A program made the position numbers and the translations under genes. Below, in pieces: positions 9,741 to 19,016 of a stretch of DNA of 64,000 nucleotides (its first letter is position 1; the number at the start of each line of letters is the position of its first letter). The DNA comes from CAZSSM01 sp964609385 (GTDB taxonomy: Bacteria > Planctomycetota > Planctomycetia > Isosphaerales > Isosphaeraceae): assembly GCA_964609385.1 (NCBI GenBank), contig CAZSSM010000028.1, positions 13,059 to 77,058 of the forward strand. Direction: 5' to 3'. A model generated the notes under the pieces. The model was not told the DNA's origin. It did no database searches and worked only from the letters and a program-made list of their open reading frames with translations.

Positions 9741-10205
9741 CGCCAAGGGCCTGACGACAGTTGGGCTGTTGTCACATTTGGCGGGATCGCATTGCGGGAT
9801 CGAAGCGGAGTTCCCGGACCGCCTCGCCTGTTTCCATGCCGGGTCGGTGAATCATCGGGATCCCGATGACGCCGATCGTGCTCGTCCGCAACCGGAACGC
9901 CAACCAAACGCTTTCCTGATCAGGGAACGATCGCCCGTCGAGAGGCGGACGACCGACGTTGAGGTCGTGAGCCACCCGTTGCTCAACCCCTGACAATTGT
10001 CTAAGCTAGGCGGATCCGGCTGCGCCGAAATCATTCGCGACTGGTCCGGGAACTCTGAGGTCGACCGGAACCTCTACACTTGCAGGGCACTGACTGACGT
10101 AGGCGGGCCCGAGAATCGAGCGGGAACCGCTATGCGGTTTGGGGATCCGGCCACGGACCGGGTCATTTGACGTCCGATCTGTTCGGTCGAAGGAGCACGC
10201 GAGCG
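9741..10205. other. Intergenic, no confident gene
   Basis: 465 nt between the aminotransferase and the membrane coiled-coil gene, both on the plus strand. Apart from the hairpin at 9752-9774 I see no convincing gene. A 74-codon minus-strand frame (9772-9996) starts with TTG and has no recognisable family. The promoter of the downstream gene should lie here but no clear -10/-35 pair stands out. Confidence 0.5.
9752..9774 (+). terminator. Possible terminator after the aminotransferase
   Basis: An inverted repeat with 8 of 9 positions pairing (TGACGACAG, 5-nt loop, CTGTTGTCA) lies 11 nt after the stop codon. There is no strong T tract, so intrinsic termination is only plausible. Confidence 0.35.
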
Positions 10206-11864
10206 ATGGAAGCCTTCGAGAAGCCGATCCGCCGCGTTTGGATGCGGATGCGGATCCAGCGGTTCCTGACGGTGCTGGTCTGGTCGGCCCTGGCCTGCTT
10301 CGGCCTGGCCGTGCTGGCCATCACGCTGGACAAGCTGATTCCGAGTCTGCCGGCGCTGGGCTGGTGGCCGGTCCTGGTGGCCAGTATCGTCGCGCCGACC
10401 TTGGCGGTGGTCTGGGCCTTCTGGGGCGGCCCTGGCCGGCTCGACGCGGTCGTGGCGATCGATCAGACCTACGAGCTGGACGAGCGACTGACGACCGCCT
10501 TGACGCTGGACGATGAGACGCGGGCCAGCCCCGCCGGTCGCGCCGTGGTCCGCGACGCGCTGCGACGCCTGGAGGCGATCGACGTCACCGAGGCCTTCGG
10601 GTTCCAGTCGCCTCGACTGGCCTGGGCCCCGGTCGTTCCAGCTCTGCTGGCCATCGGCCTGATCCTGCTGCCCCTGGAGGTCCTCCCCGAGTCGCAACGG
10701 GCCGAGGCCGAGACCGCCGCTCTGAGCGAGGAAGAGAAGGCGGCCATCATCGAGCCGACCAAAGCCCTGGCCGAAGCGGCCAAGAAGGAGCGCGACCAAC
10801 TCGACTCCGAAGAGTATGCCGAGACGACCGAACTGCTCGACGAGCTGGCCAAGGTCAGCGACGAGGTCTCCAAGACGCCGCAGAGCAAGGAGAAAGCCCT
10901 CTCCAAGCTCAACAATATCAGCGACGCCCTCGAAGAGCGTCGACGCCAACTGCCGATGGACCAGATCAACCGCCAACTCCAGCAGCTTCAGCAGCTCGCC
11001 TCCGAAGGGCCGGCCGACCGGTTCTCCCGCGACCTGGCCCGCAGCGACTTCCAAGCCGCCGCCGAGGAACTCCAGAAGCTCCGCGAGAAGATGGCCCGCG
11101 GCGAGATGACCGACCAGGACCGCAAGCAACTGGCCAAGCAGATGACCGAAATGAAGAAGCAACTTCAGGAGTTGGCCAACTTCGAGAAGCGTCGAGAGCA
11201 ACTCGAACAGGCCCGACAGAACGGTGGCATCAGCGAGCAGGAATATCAGCGCGAAATGCGCAAGCTCGAGGACCAGGCCCAGAACATGCAGGCCATGCAG
11301 CAGATGGCTCAGCAGATGGCCCAGGCCCAGCAGGCCCTGGCCAACGGTGACATGGCTCAGGCCAACCAGTCCATGAACGAGATGCAGCAGCAGCTCGAAC
11401 AGATGGCCGGCGACATGATGGAACTCGAATCGCTCGACGCCGCCCTGGCCGACCTCCAGATCACCAAGGACATGATGAACTCGGCCCTGTCGATGAACCA
11501 GGTCGGTGAGCGGATCGGTCCCGGAGGCCGGTTCGGCATGGGCCAAGGCTTCGGTGATCAGCCCAACGGCATGGGTATGGGTCGTGGACGCGGCCAAGGG
11601 GATCGGCCCGAGGCCCCCACCGACACCAACTCCGTCGACTCCCGAGTCCGGCTCCAATATGGTCGTGGCAAGGCCATCGTCGAAGGCACCGCGCCGCCCT
11701 CGGGCATCGTCCCCGGCCAGAGCGTCATCGACATCCAAGGGCAGATCAACGAGGCCGCCACCGAACGGTCCGCCGACGCCCTGACCAACCAGAAGGTCCC
11801 TGGCTACGTCAAGGACCATATCAAAGGCTACTTCGAGCGGCTCAACAATCAGGGCAATCCCTGA
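10206..11864 (+). CDS. Large membrane coiled-coil protein, DUF4175/TIGR02302-like
   Basis: Predicted 552-aa protein. Two membrane segments lie near the N-terminus (about residues 20-40 and 52-72), then the motif DERLTTALTL, a third hydrophobic segment near residue 145, and a long helical Glu/Gln/Met-rich stretch (about residues 170-430) with MQQMAQQMAQAQQ-type repeats. A Gly/Arg-rich linker and a conserved-looking end (residues ~480-552) follow. This resembles the DUF4175 or TIGR02302 low-complexity proteins of planctomycetes and alphaproteobacteria, usually found near MoxR ATPase and VWA genes. No such genes are next to it here. The ATG at 10206 is preferred to an upstream ATT/ATG-type start at 10167. 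Function unknown, probably envelope-associated. Confidence 0.8.
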   Translation: MEAFEKPIRRVWMRMRIQRFLTVLVWSALACFGLAVLAITLDKLIPSLPALGWWPVLVASIVAPTLAVVWAFWGGPGRLDAVVAIDQTYELDERLTTALTLDDETRASPAGRAVVRDALRRLEAIDVTEAFGFQSPRLAWAPVVPALLAIGLILLPLEVLPESQRAEAETAALSEEEKAAIIEPTKALAEAAKKERDQLDSEEYAETTELLDELAKVSDEVSKTPQSKEKALSKLNNISDALEERRRQLPMDQINRQLQQLQQLASEGPADRFSRDLARSDFQAAAEELQKLREKMARGEMTDQDRKQLAKQMTEMKKQLQELANFEKRREQLEQARQNGGISEQEYQREMRKLEDQAQNMQAMQQMAQQMAQAQQALANGDMAQANQSMNEMQQQLEQMAGDMMELESLDAALADLQITKDMMNSALSMNQVGERIGPGGRFGMGQGFGDQPNGMGMGRGRGQGDRPEAPTDTNSVDSRVRLQYGRGKAIVEGTAPPSGIVPGQSVIDIQGQINEAATERSADALTNQKVPGYVKDHIKGYFERLNNQGNP

Positions 11865-11907
11865 TCAAACGAATCCGCCTTTGGTTCCATTCGCAACGAC
11901 AGGAATT

Positions 11908-11936
11908 CTCCGTCCCCGGCATTTCTGGGGACGGAG
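11908..11936. terminator. Bidirectional terminator hairpin
   Basis: A perfect 10-bp stem (CTCCGTCCCC / GGGGACGGAG) with a 9-nt loop lies 43 nt after the plus-strand coiled-coil gene and about 70 nt past the end of the minus-strand exported-protein gene. A short TTT follows on the plus strand. Its position between convergent genes fits shared termination. Confidence 0.75.
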
Positions 11937-11957
11937 CCCTTTCAATCCGGATCGATG

Positions 11958-11975
11958 ACTCGACCCGGGTCGAGT
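11958..11975. terminator. Second hairpin: perfect 18-bp palindrome between convergent genes
   Basis: ACTCGACCCGGGTCGAGT is a perfect 18-bp palindrome 22 nt after the first hairpin, near the end of the minus-strand gene (stop at 12004). It probably serves as that gene's terminator stem, but it could also be a protein-binding site. Confidence 0.45.
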
Positions 11976-12003
11976 TATTGAAAATCAACAATACGGGGAG
12001 AGG

Positions 12004-13896
12004 TCACTCAGGGTTAAGGACCTCTTCAAGCAGGACGGTTTCGACACCGAGATCGTCCATGTCACCAGATTTGGGTTTAACGTATTGCTCGAGTCGGAAC
12101 TGGTTCTCGCCGATACGGAGCCTCCCCTCGGGAATCGGGATCCGGATCCGTTTGGGGATGGGGCTGGACCGTCCCGCATAGCTGTTGATGGCGTCGAGTC
12201 GTTGGCCGTTGAGGAAGATCTCGGTGAGCCACTTGCCGTCGCGGACCTCCACGCTGAACCGATCGCCCTCCGGACCGAGCACCTCCACGACGTCGAGCAC
12301 CAGGCGCGTGGGCGCTTTGGAGACCGCGTCGAGGACGACCGTCCAGGTCTGGCCGTCATCATCGTTGAGGGGGGGATCGAGGTTGTCGTCGTACTGGTCA
12401 CCGAAGTGGCGGGCATGGACGTCCAGCACGGTCCGACGGACCGGATCGAGTACCACCAGGCGTTGAATCCAGGAGCGCGGGAGGCGGATCGAGCCGGCCA
12501 TTGGCGACTCGATCCCGAGGAATTCGGGGCCGTGCTCGCGGAGCGCCCCCTCGATCCGGTCCGGATCGTCCGCGTCTGAGGCCGAGCCGCCGGGCCGCCA
12601 GGTTACGGCCACGAACGGTCCCTCCACCGGCCTTGAGGCCCGCGCCGTCCGCTCCAAGTAGAGGCCCGACACCTCGCTCCAAGGCAGCGCGATGGTCTGG
12701 CCCAGCATCGTCAAGGCGACCGACTCCGGGTTGGCGCGCACGATCCGTCCGAAGAGCTGATCGCCCGAGGCCAGCCGGACCTCATCCTGACTCGGGTCGG
12801 CCTCCGAGCCGATCGGCGGTGCGACGGCGCGGACGACTTGCAGATCGTCGATCCGGAAGGCCGCCTCACCCGCCTCGTCCCGGTCGGCCGCGCCCTTCAG
12901 CACGACCCCGATCGACGTCAGCGGATCGCGGATCGGCTGGCGACCGAAGGCCAGTTCCCGCCCATCCAGACCGATCTGGATCCCCTCCGGACCGAACCGG
13001 CAGGTCCAGACATGAAGGCCCGGGCTCCGCTCCAAAGGCTGGACCGCCAGGTCAGGGCCTCGAGGCGCTGAGACCCCGAGCAGATCCCGATCGAGGCGCA
13101 CCCGCGTCGTGACCCGCCGACGGCTCGTCGTGACCCCATCATGGAACTCCATTTCGATCTGCAAGGTGGCGTTGGATTGCTCCAGGATCAGCCCCGGGTC
13201 CTCGAATCGGAGGGAAACCCGGCCCGACTCCAACGGCGTGGGCAGGTCGCGGATCCACGAACCGGCCGAGGTAACCGGGACTCGAAGGCTCCGACCGGGT
13301 TGCCCATCGTTCGAAGGCTCGACGCTCAGGTTGCCCTGCAACGTGCCGGCGATCGGGGCCGGGTCGCCTTCGAAGTCCTCGGTCAAGAGGATGACCTCAC
13401 CGGGCCGCTGGGTCATCGAGCGGAAATGCGCCCGATCGATCACGACCGGCATGGCCTCCGGATCGGTCGTCGTCCAGAAGTTGAGCCGACCGTCGAGGAA
13501 CTCGAAGCGATGGCCGGAGATCTGCTGTCCCAGCCCCAACTGGACCCGATACGGCGGCGCGGAGGCTCGGCGATCCTCGACGTCAGGGCTTTGAGGATAG
13601 TCCAGGACCATCCCCCGACTCAGCGGGACCGGCCCACCCTGGTCGATCACCTCGGCCTTGAAGACGAATCCGCCCTCAGGACCGCGACGGACCGTCCCCA
13701 GGCTCTTGACCCCGTCGGTCCGCTCCCAGATCACGAATGCGTCCCGTGTTCCGACAGGCCTGGGGTCCTCGATCGACTGCGAATAGGCCGATCGCTCCCA
13801 AGCTCCACCAAGGATCACGCCCAAGAAGCCGAGTCCGAGCGCGAGGAGGCGTCCCCGATCCCGTGATGCCCCAACCAGACGACCACAATCCCGCAT
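12004..13896 (-). CDS. Exported protein with concanavalin/LamG-like region, unknown function
   Basis: Predicted 630-aa protein with a hydrophobic N-terminal signal segment (about residues 15-38, LLALGLGFLGVILGG). The middle holds beta-rich segments reminiscent of LamG/DUF1080-type carbohydrate-binding sandwiches (ILLTEDFEGDP, LHVWTCRFGPEGIQIGLDG), then a segment with DEVRLASGDQLFGRI, similar to repeats in planctomycete exported proteins. The C-terminal ~150 residues look like a second beta-sandwich. The start at 13896 has GAGAGG 7 nt upstream. No catalytic motif is recognised. The layout suggests a periplasmic or surface protein binding polysaccharide or another polymer; that is inference. 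Confidence 0.7.
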   Translation of the reverse strand: MRDCGRLVGASRDRGRLLALGLGFLGVILGGAWERSAYSQSIEDPRPVGTRDAFVIWERTDGVKSLGTVRRGPEGGFVFKAEVIDQGGPVPLSRGMVLDYPQSPDVEDRRASAPPYRVQLGLGQQISGHRFEFLDGRLNFWTTTDPEAMPVVIDRAHFRSMTQRPGEVILLTEDFEGDPAPIAGTLQGNLSVEPSNDGQPGRSLRVPVTSAGSWIRDLPTPLESGRVSLRFEDPGLILEQSNATLQIEMEFHDGVTTSRRRVTTRVRLDRDLLGVSAPRGPDLAVQPLERSPGLHVWTCRFGPEGIQIGLDGRELAFGRQPIRDPLTSIGVVLKGAADRDEAGEAAFRIDDLQVVRAVAPPIGSEADPSQDEVRLASGDQLFGRIVRANPESVALTMLGQTIALPWSEVSGLYLERTARASRPVEGPFVAVTWRPGGSASDADDPDRIEGALREHGPEFLGIESPMAGSIRLPRSWIQRLVVLDPVRRTVLDVHARHFGDQYDDNLDPPLNDDDGQTWTVVLDAVSKAPTRLVLDVVEVLGPEGDRFSVEVRDGKWLTEIFLNGQRLDAINSYAGRSSPIPKRIRIPIPEGRLRIGENQFRLEQYVKPKSGDMDDLGVETVLLEEVLNPE

Positions 13897-14112
13897 CTCG
13901 ATGCCTCTCACTCGGAGTTCCGGTTCGGTCACCGGGCTGCCGGGGTCATCGAGGCGTCCGATGCCGATTCGACGTCCTCGCGCCCCGGATCAAGGATCGC
14001 CCGGAGACGATTCCCCGTTATACCGCGATCCGATCGGGGACGGGAGTTGGCCCTCATGTCGGAGCCGATTCGAGGGACGCCGAAGGAACGATCGATCTGG
14101 TTCTATAGCGGG

Positions 14113-14148
14113 CGTGACCGGGGCTCGAACGGGCCGGCCCCGATCACG
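14113..14148 (-). terminator. Possible terminator after the secreted peptidase gene
   Basis: Arms CGTGACCGGGGC and GCCCCGATCACG pair at 11 of 12 positions around a 12-nt loop, 28 nt past the end of the minus-strand peptidase gene. No T tract is present, so confidence is limited. Confidence 0.4.
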
Positions 14149-14175
14149 ATATAACTCGACCCCGAGCCGATTAGC

Positions 14176-17100
14176 TCAGAGAACGTCGTCTTCGTCGTCG
14201 AGATCGAGGGCGGTCGCGACGATCGAGAGTTGGACGCGGGCCATCGCGTCACCGAACCCGAGCAGTTCGATCAGGCGTCCCAACGGCGAGGCAGCGACCA
14301 ACGAAGCGGTCGACGTTGGGGAGGCCTCGAAGTTCTCGGCCACCAGCGAGGCGACGACGTCGATCTGGCCGTCGATCTCGTCGTCCGGCGCGTTCGTCGG
14401 TGCTGGGATCATCACCAAGGTGTTGCCGTTGAGACCCGTCGCGATCGAGCCCCAAGGCGTCGCCACATCCGATCGCAAGTTCAGCCCCACACGATCGCCG
14501 GGCACAAGCGAATCGGCCACCTCCAAGTCGATCCAGGCCAGTTCGCCCCCGTCCCCGGGGGCCAGGTCCAACGGGTCCAGCCGATAGCCGACCACAAAGA
14601 TCAGGCCCGCCGAGGCATCGACGTTCCAGAGCAACTCGTAGTTGTCCCCGAACTGGCCCGAACTCACCGCGTTGACCGTCACCGATTCGGGATCGAACTC
14701 GATGACCGCCTGGATCGTCTGGAGTCCGACGGTCACGACGTCGGTGTTGGTCAACGACAACGGGACCGGCACGGCTTGTCCGGGCTCAGCCTGGATCCGA
14801 GCGATCTCCAACCGGGGGTCCAGGCCCGTTGGGATCGGAGGGGTCAGCGCCGGTCGGACCGGCAATTCGGGAGCCGGCTGCCCGATGGCCGCCGAGATGA
14901 TCGGCACGACATCGTCGAGGTCGACCAAACCGTTGCCGTTGATATCGGCCAAGATCGCCGGATCGACGTTGACGTAATCGGTCAGCGGGGTGCCGAGGGT
15001 CGCATTGAGCAGGTCGATGGCATCCTGGATCGAATAGGTCAAATCGTCGACAAAGGCGTCGCCAGGATAGGCCGCCAGGTGCAACGCGTCGCGATCCCGC
15101 GAATCCACAGCCGCGCCCGCATCCTCGACGACCAAATTATTGATGTCCAAGACATGCTTAGCTGTCAGGGGCGCGGTGTCAGGGACGTCGGCCAACAGAC
15201 GGATCAGTTCGAGCGTCCCGCCGGGCAACCCGCCGCCGGGGATGAGCACTTCAATGTCGAACTGGCCTGAGCCGGGAACTGCCGAGAAGCTGGCCGTCGT
15301 CCCCAACGGAGTATCCGCGCCTGCGACGACCCCATCAATGTTGAGCAGGTTGGGGTCGAAGTTGACCGAGAAGGCGATCCGGTCGGCGTTCTCCGCGCCC
15401 TCGACGATCAAGGGGATTCCCGGCGTACCCACCGGCAACTCGACGTCTTGGCCCGCCCCGCGTGTGAAGTTGGTCAGGCCGACCGTCGCCCCGCTGAAAG
15501 CCGAGACCGAAAAGGAGCTGCTGAAATCGCCGCCGGGGGTCCCGTCTCCATCACCATCGAGCAGTTCGCCGGCGAGGTTCTGGAAGGCGTCCATGCCGCT
15601 CCGGATGGTGGCCACGTAGTTGCCCGGGGCCAACACGCCGTCGGTGGCGATGAATTGGATCTCGCCCAAGTTCTGTGTTGTGACCAAGCTGCCGATCACC
15701 GGGCTCGAGCCGGGACCGGTCAGGACGACATCGGCCGGATCGAACCCGAAGAGGTTGATCGGAAGCGTGTCGATCGCTTCGTTGAACCGGGCGATGAAGC
15801 CGGTCGTCGTCGGGACCACCTCGGCGATCTGGAAGGTCTCCGGGGCAACGACCCGGATCTCGATGTCGTCGAAGGCGAAGCCGTCGGCAGCGTCCGGGAA
15901 GCCGTCGATCGGGAAGTTGTCGAATTGCTGGAACCGGACCCGGGTCGTCGAGGAGAGAGTCAAGCCCAGGCCATCGGCGATGTTGGTGAGGTTGAACGAG
16001 AAGTCCTGGTAGGTGTTCTGCGAGGTGGTCCCGGTCAGACTGACCAGTCGGAAGTAGTTGACGCCATCGACGCTGAAGGCCACGCCGTCGGCGCCGACCG
16101 AACCGGCAAAGGTCTCGGGCATCGGGTTGTCTTCATCGCCGAACTCGCGCTGGGAGAAATCGAGGATGATGTCGCCGCTGGCGGTGGTAGCGTCGAAAAC
16201 CAACGTCGCCTCGTTGAGGCTGAGGAGGTTGACCCCCACGATGGTATCCATAGTCAGGTGAAACGCACCGGTGTTGGGACCGTTGGCCGTGGTGACCTCG
16301 ATCTGGCCGGCGCCGGAGGTCTCGGTCTCCCAATTATTGGAGAGGACACCCGACTCGAAGCCGTCGTTGAAGTCGAGCGAAGCCGCCTGAGCGGCGCCGA
16401 AGATGGCGTCGTAGGCGTTGATCAGGCCGGCACCGGTCAGGACGTCCGAGCCGGGCGCGCCGATGTCTTCGGCGGTATTGATCAGGGTCGTCTGAACCTG
16501 CTGCGGGGTCAGGGTCGGGTCGGCCTGAAGCATCAGCGCGGCCACGGCGGCCGCGTGGGGCGCAGCGGCCGAAGTCCCCGAGAAGTTGGGGAAGCCGTTC
16601 CCATCAACATCGAACCCGAAGAACGTGGTGTCGGTCGTGTGAATCGCGGCGAAGGTTGGTGTCTGCCGGGTCTCAGGCGAGCCCTTGCGCGTGCCGTCGG
16701 CATTGAAGAGGATCGTCGTCGGCCCCTCCGCGGTGATCACATCCGGGACGTCCTGGTCGAAGTAGTCGACCGCGCCCACCGAATTCGCGTTGGCCGCCGC
16801 GGCGTGGCCGACCACCGTCGGACTGAACGTGCCAAACTCGTTGAAGGTGATCGGTCCGGAACCGCTGGCCCCGAAGTTGAGGTACTTCATCTGAGCAGGC
16901 GCCGGCCCCGAATTGAGGACGATGAAGACGTCGAACTGCGCCGGGGTCGGGTTCAGGTTGGTGAACGAGACGATCTCGACCGGAACTTGGAACCCCACAT
17001 TGTTGAAGTCATTCAGCGCGACGACCGTGTTCGTCCCGTCGGCAAACAGGCCGATCGTCAAGTCCGTATCCACACCATTGGCGGTCAAGAACGGATCGTC

Positions 17101-18204
17101 CCACTGGAGACCGAAGGTGATCGACTGCCCCGGGGCCAAGGTGATCGATTGGCGGGTGTCCACGCCGGGACCCGGATCGAAATCATGGAAAACGTCGGCG
17201 AAGAAGATGTCATTGGCGGGCCGGAACGCCGATTCGTAGGCTTGGTCCGCGTTGTTGCCGGCCGACGAGAAATAGGTCACGCCCTGGTTGGTCACAACAT
17301 CGTCGACGGCCTGTGCAACGATGCCGTCCTGGAAGAACGGCTCGAAGAGGTTGATGACGTCGTCGACGATGACATCGGAGCCGAAGTCGGCAAGGGCCCG
17401 GATGTTGTTGGCGAAAACCGCCTCGCCCCCGAAGGCCGTGGCGAAGGCGACGTCGGCGCCCGGGGCCAGGTCATGGATCAGCTCGACCATGGCCCGGCCT
17501 TCGTCGGTCCCGCCGCTGGCGAGTTCCTGGAGCACGGTCACATTCGGCAGATCGCCCGAGGCCACCCCAGCGGCCGCGCCCCCCAGGACATCGTAACTGT
17601 CGCTGAGCACGCCGATGGTCACGCCGGTCCCATCGAAGCCCATCGGCAAACTGTTGCGCACCCGGTCGGTCTCGTGGACCACGTCGGCCTGACTGGTCAC
17701 AAGACCGACGCTGGTGACTGGTTTCGGGATCGCCAGAGCCCCTTGCATCCCCAGATCCACTAAGCTCTCCAACTCACCGATCGCCGCGATCGGCAGGGCA
17801 CCCTCGATCAGATAGTGCTCCGGGAAACTCCCCCAGATCTCCATGCCCAGATCGACCAGGACCGGCTCCAAGCCATCCACATCGGTCGCCGTGATCCGCG
17901 TGCCGACCCGTCCCTGGTCGTCCAGCAACAGCAACGCGTCGTCCATGCCCATCGGCACCGCCGAGAGGTCGTGCCCGGCATCCTGCTGCTCGATCATCAA
18001 CCGCTGTAGGTCGTAACTGATCGGCGCACTCAGATCGATCGGGACATCGCCGAAATCCAGCTCGTCGTGGATCGTGGGCTGCAACGGGTTCACAATCGTC
18101 AACAAGGTCCGTCGCTCCAACTCCATAACCAGGGGTTGGTGACGGTGAACCCGAAGCAATTCGGCGCGCAGGCGATGCGGGCAAGGGCGGTGGGCGTTGC
18201 TCAT
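14176..18204 (-). CDS. Secreted S8/S53-like serine peptidase with cohesin/dockerin-like modules
   Basis: Predicted 1342-aa secreted protein. The N-terminus carries a LEPR-XLL-like sorting motif (MELERRTLLT, residues 27-36). A subtilisin-fold domain follows: Asp in VLSDSYD (D202), a DEGRAM motif at 234-239 where subtilisins have the catalytic HGT, the oxyanion region FSSAGNN (~312-318) and the nucleophile in GTSAAAPH (S545). Beta modules come next (~600-900), then two cohesin-like segments flanking a dockerin-like EF-hand pair (GDAFVDDLTYSIQDA and DINGNGLVDLDDVV). The missing histidine and the Glu in DEGRAM suggest a sedolisin-like Glu/Asp/Ser arrangement. It is probably an exported peptidase or a surface-assembled protein. 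The gene ends close to a hairpin and a candidate promoter lies upstream. Confidence 0.85.
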   Translation of the reverse strand: MSNAHRPCPHRLRAELLRVHRHQPLVMELERRTLLTIVNPLQPTIHDELDFGDVPIDLSAPISYDLQRLMIEQQDAGHDLSAVPMGMDDALLLLDDQGRVGTRITATDVDGLEPVLVDLGMEIWGSFPEHYLIEGALPIAAIGELESLVDLGMQGALAIPKPVTSVGLVTSQADVVHETDRVRNSLPMGFDGTGVTIGVLSDSYDVLGGAAAGVASGDLPNVTVLQELASGGTDEGRAMVELIHDLAPGADVAFATAFGGEAVFANNIRALADFGSDVIVDDVINLFEPFFQDGIVAQAVDDVVTNQGVTYFSSAGNNADQAYESAFRPANDIFFADVFHDFDPGPGVDTRQSITLAPGQSITFGLQWDDPFLTANGVDTDLTIGLFADGTNTVVALNDFNNVGFQVPVEIVSFTNLNPTPAQFDVFIVLNSGPAPAQMKYLNFGASGSGPITFNEFGTFSPTVVGHAAAANANSVGAVDYFDQDVPDVITAEGPTTILFNADGTRKGSPETRQTPTFAAIHTTDTTFFGFDVDGNGFPNFSGTSAAAPHAAAVAALMLQADPTLTPQQVQTTLINTAEDIGAPGSDVLTGAGLINAYDAIFGAAQAASLDFNDGFESGVLSNNWETETSGAGQIEVTTANGPNTGAFHLTMDTIVGVNLLSLNEATLVFDATTASGDIILDFSQREFGDEDNPMPETFAGSVGADGVAFSVDGVNYFRLVSLTGTTSQNTYQDFSFNLTNIADGLGLTLSSTTRVRFQQFDNFPIDGFPDAADGFAFDDIEIRVVAPETFQIAEVVPTTTGFIARFNEAIDTLPINLFGFDPADVVLTGPGSSPVIGSLVTTQNLGEIQFIATDGVLAPGNYVATIRSGMDAFQNLAGELLDGDGDGTPGGDFSSSFSVSAFSGATVGLTNFTRGAGQDVELPVGTPGIPLIVEGAENADRIAFSVNFDPNLLNIDGVVAGADTPLGTTASFSAVPGSGQFDIEVLIPGGGLPGGTLELIRLLADVPDTAPLTAKHVLDINNLVVEDAGAAVDSRDRDALHLAAYPGDAFVDDLTYSIQDAIDLLNATLGTPLTDYVNVDPAILADINGNGLVDLDDVVPIISAAIGQPAPELPVRPALTPPIPTGLDPRLEIARIQAEPGQAVPVPLSLTNTDVVTVGLQTIQAVIEFDPESVTVNAVSSGQFGDNYELLWNVDASAGLIFVVGYRLDPLDLAPGDGGELAWIDLEVADSLVPGDRVGLNLRSDVATPWGSIATGLNGNTLVMIPAPTNAPDDEIDGQIDVVASLVAENFEASPTSTASLVAASPLGRLIELLGFGDAMARVQLSIVATALDLDDEDDVL

Positions 18205-18644
18205 GGTCAGGTTCTCGAAGCCTCTGGAGAGACAGATGTGGGAGGAGCGGGAGGAATGGATCGATAGTCCCCCATGGCGCGATGACTGGAGAGGCCGCCA
18301 CGGCTCCGATTATTTAGACGAAAACCTGACATTGCAAGGAACCTCTCGAGATTCGACACATAGCTGATCATTCCCGGAGACAACGGACCGCCAGGATGGA
18401 CGGCCGAAGCGCCAAACAAATCCACAATTCAAATTGTCCATGATGTTTCGCTTAGAATTGAGCCAATAGGAAAACCCACGTGAAATCGCGGTTTCATCAG
18501 TTAATTCACGATCTGATACTTCACGGTCCGATTCTCGAGGATCCGGACACTAATCCCTTCTCGACCAAGCATAAGGATCTCTCGAGAAGGGGACTCCGTC
18601 ACCAGCCCAAGAAGCGTATCACCTGCGACAATAGAGACGCACCG
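18205..18644. other. AT-rich divergent regulatory region
   Basis: 440 nt between the divergent peptidase gene and the 114-aa hypothetical gene, with visibly lower GC from about 18300 to 18530. It holds the candidate promoter at 18309-18337 and a small inverted repeat ACAATT-CA-AATTGT at 18424-18437. I see no gene in it. Confidence 0.5.
18309..18337 (-). promoter_or_regulatory. Candidate sigma-70-like promoter of the secreted peptidase gene
   Basis: On the minus strand a -35 TTGCAA (18337-18332) and a -10 AATAAT (18314-18309) are separated by exactly 17 nt, about 105 nt upstream of the start at 18204. The region is locally AT-rich. The match is 4/6 and 5/6 to the standard consensus. Confidence 0.45.
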
Positions 18645-18989
18645 ATGACCCGCGACTCGATTTCCACAAGCCTCTTTGAACGCGACGACCTTCGATCTCG
18701 TCTCGAGTCGGACTATCTCGATCTGGTCCGACGACGGTTACCGGAGAGGGCATCGGCCGAAGGGTGGCCGATCCGCTTCGACCACTGTTTCATGCGGATT
18801 GCGCTGGACCACGCCTTCGGGGGATGTTGGTACGACTTCGTGGATCGCTCACGCGGGCCGGCTTATCGGTCAATCTCGGACGAAGCTCTGGGCCGGGCGA
18901 TCGCGGTCGCTCAGAGTCTCCTCCGTGAGGATCGCCAATACCTGGAGGCCATGAATCGGCAGAGCCTCGCCTGGCGTGGCAAAGCATGA
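18645..18989 (+). CDS. Conserved small protein of unknown function
   Basis: Predicted 114-aa cytoplasmic protein. The core segment FDHCFMRIALDHAFGGCWYD (residues ~45-64) and the end NRQSLAWRGK look conserved and resemble a small family sometimes annotated, without clear basis, as GCN5-type acetyltransferase; no acetyl-CoA motif is visible. The start at 18645 (ATGACCCGC) is taken because the 55 codons before it are not protein-like. Only a weak GAGA precedes it. It converges with the TIGR03067-like gene 27 nt away. Function unknown. Confidence 0.6.
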   Translation: MTRDSISTSLFERDDLRSRLESDYLDLVRRRLPERASAEGWPIRFDHCFMRIALDHAFGGCWYDFVDRSRGPAYRSISDEALGRAIAVAQSLLREDRQYLEAMNRQSLAWRGKA

Positions 18990-19016
18990 GGCGAGGCATC
19001 ATCGGTTCGAAACGGA

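Noticed and set aside
9772..9996. 74-codon minus-strand frame after the aminotransferase
   Set aside because: Starts with TTG, has no recognisable family, and overlaps a hairpin. Parts look protein-like, so a small gene cannot be excluded, but I cannot support one.
15448..17763. 771-codon plus-strand frame opposite the secreted peptidase
   Set aside because: It is the antisense shadow of a gene with clear peptidase, cohesin and dockerin motifs.
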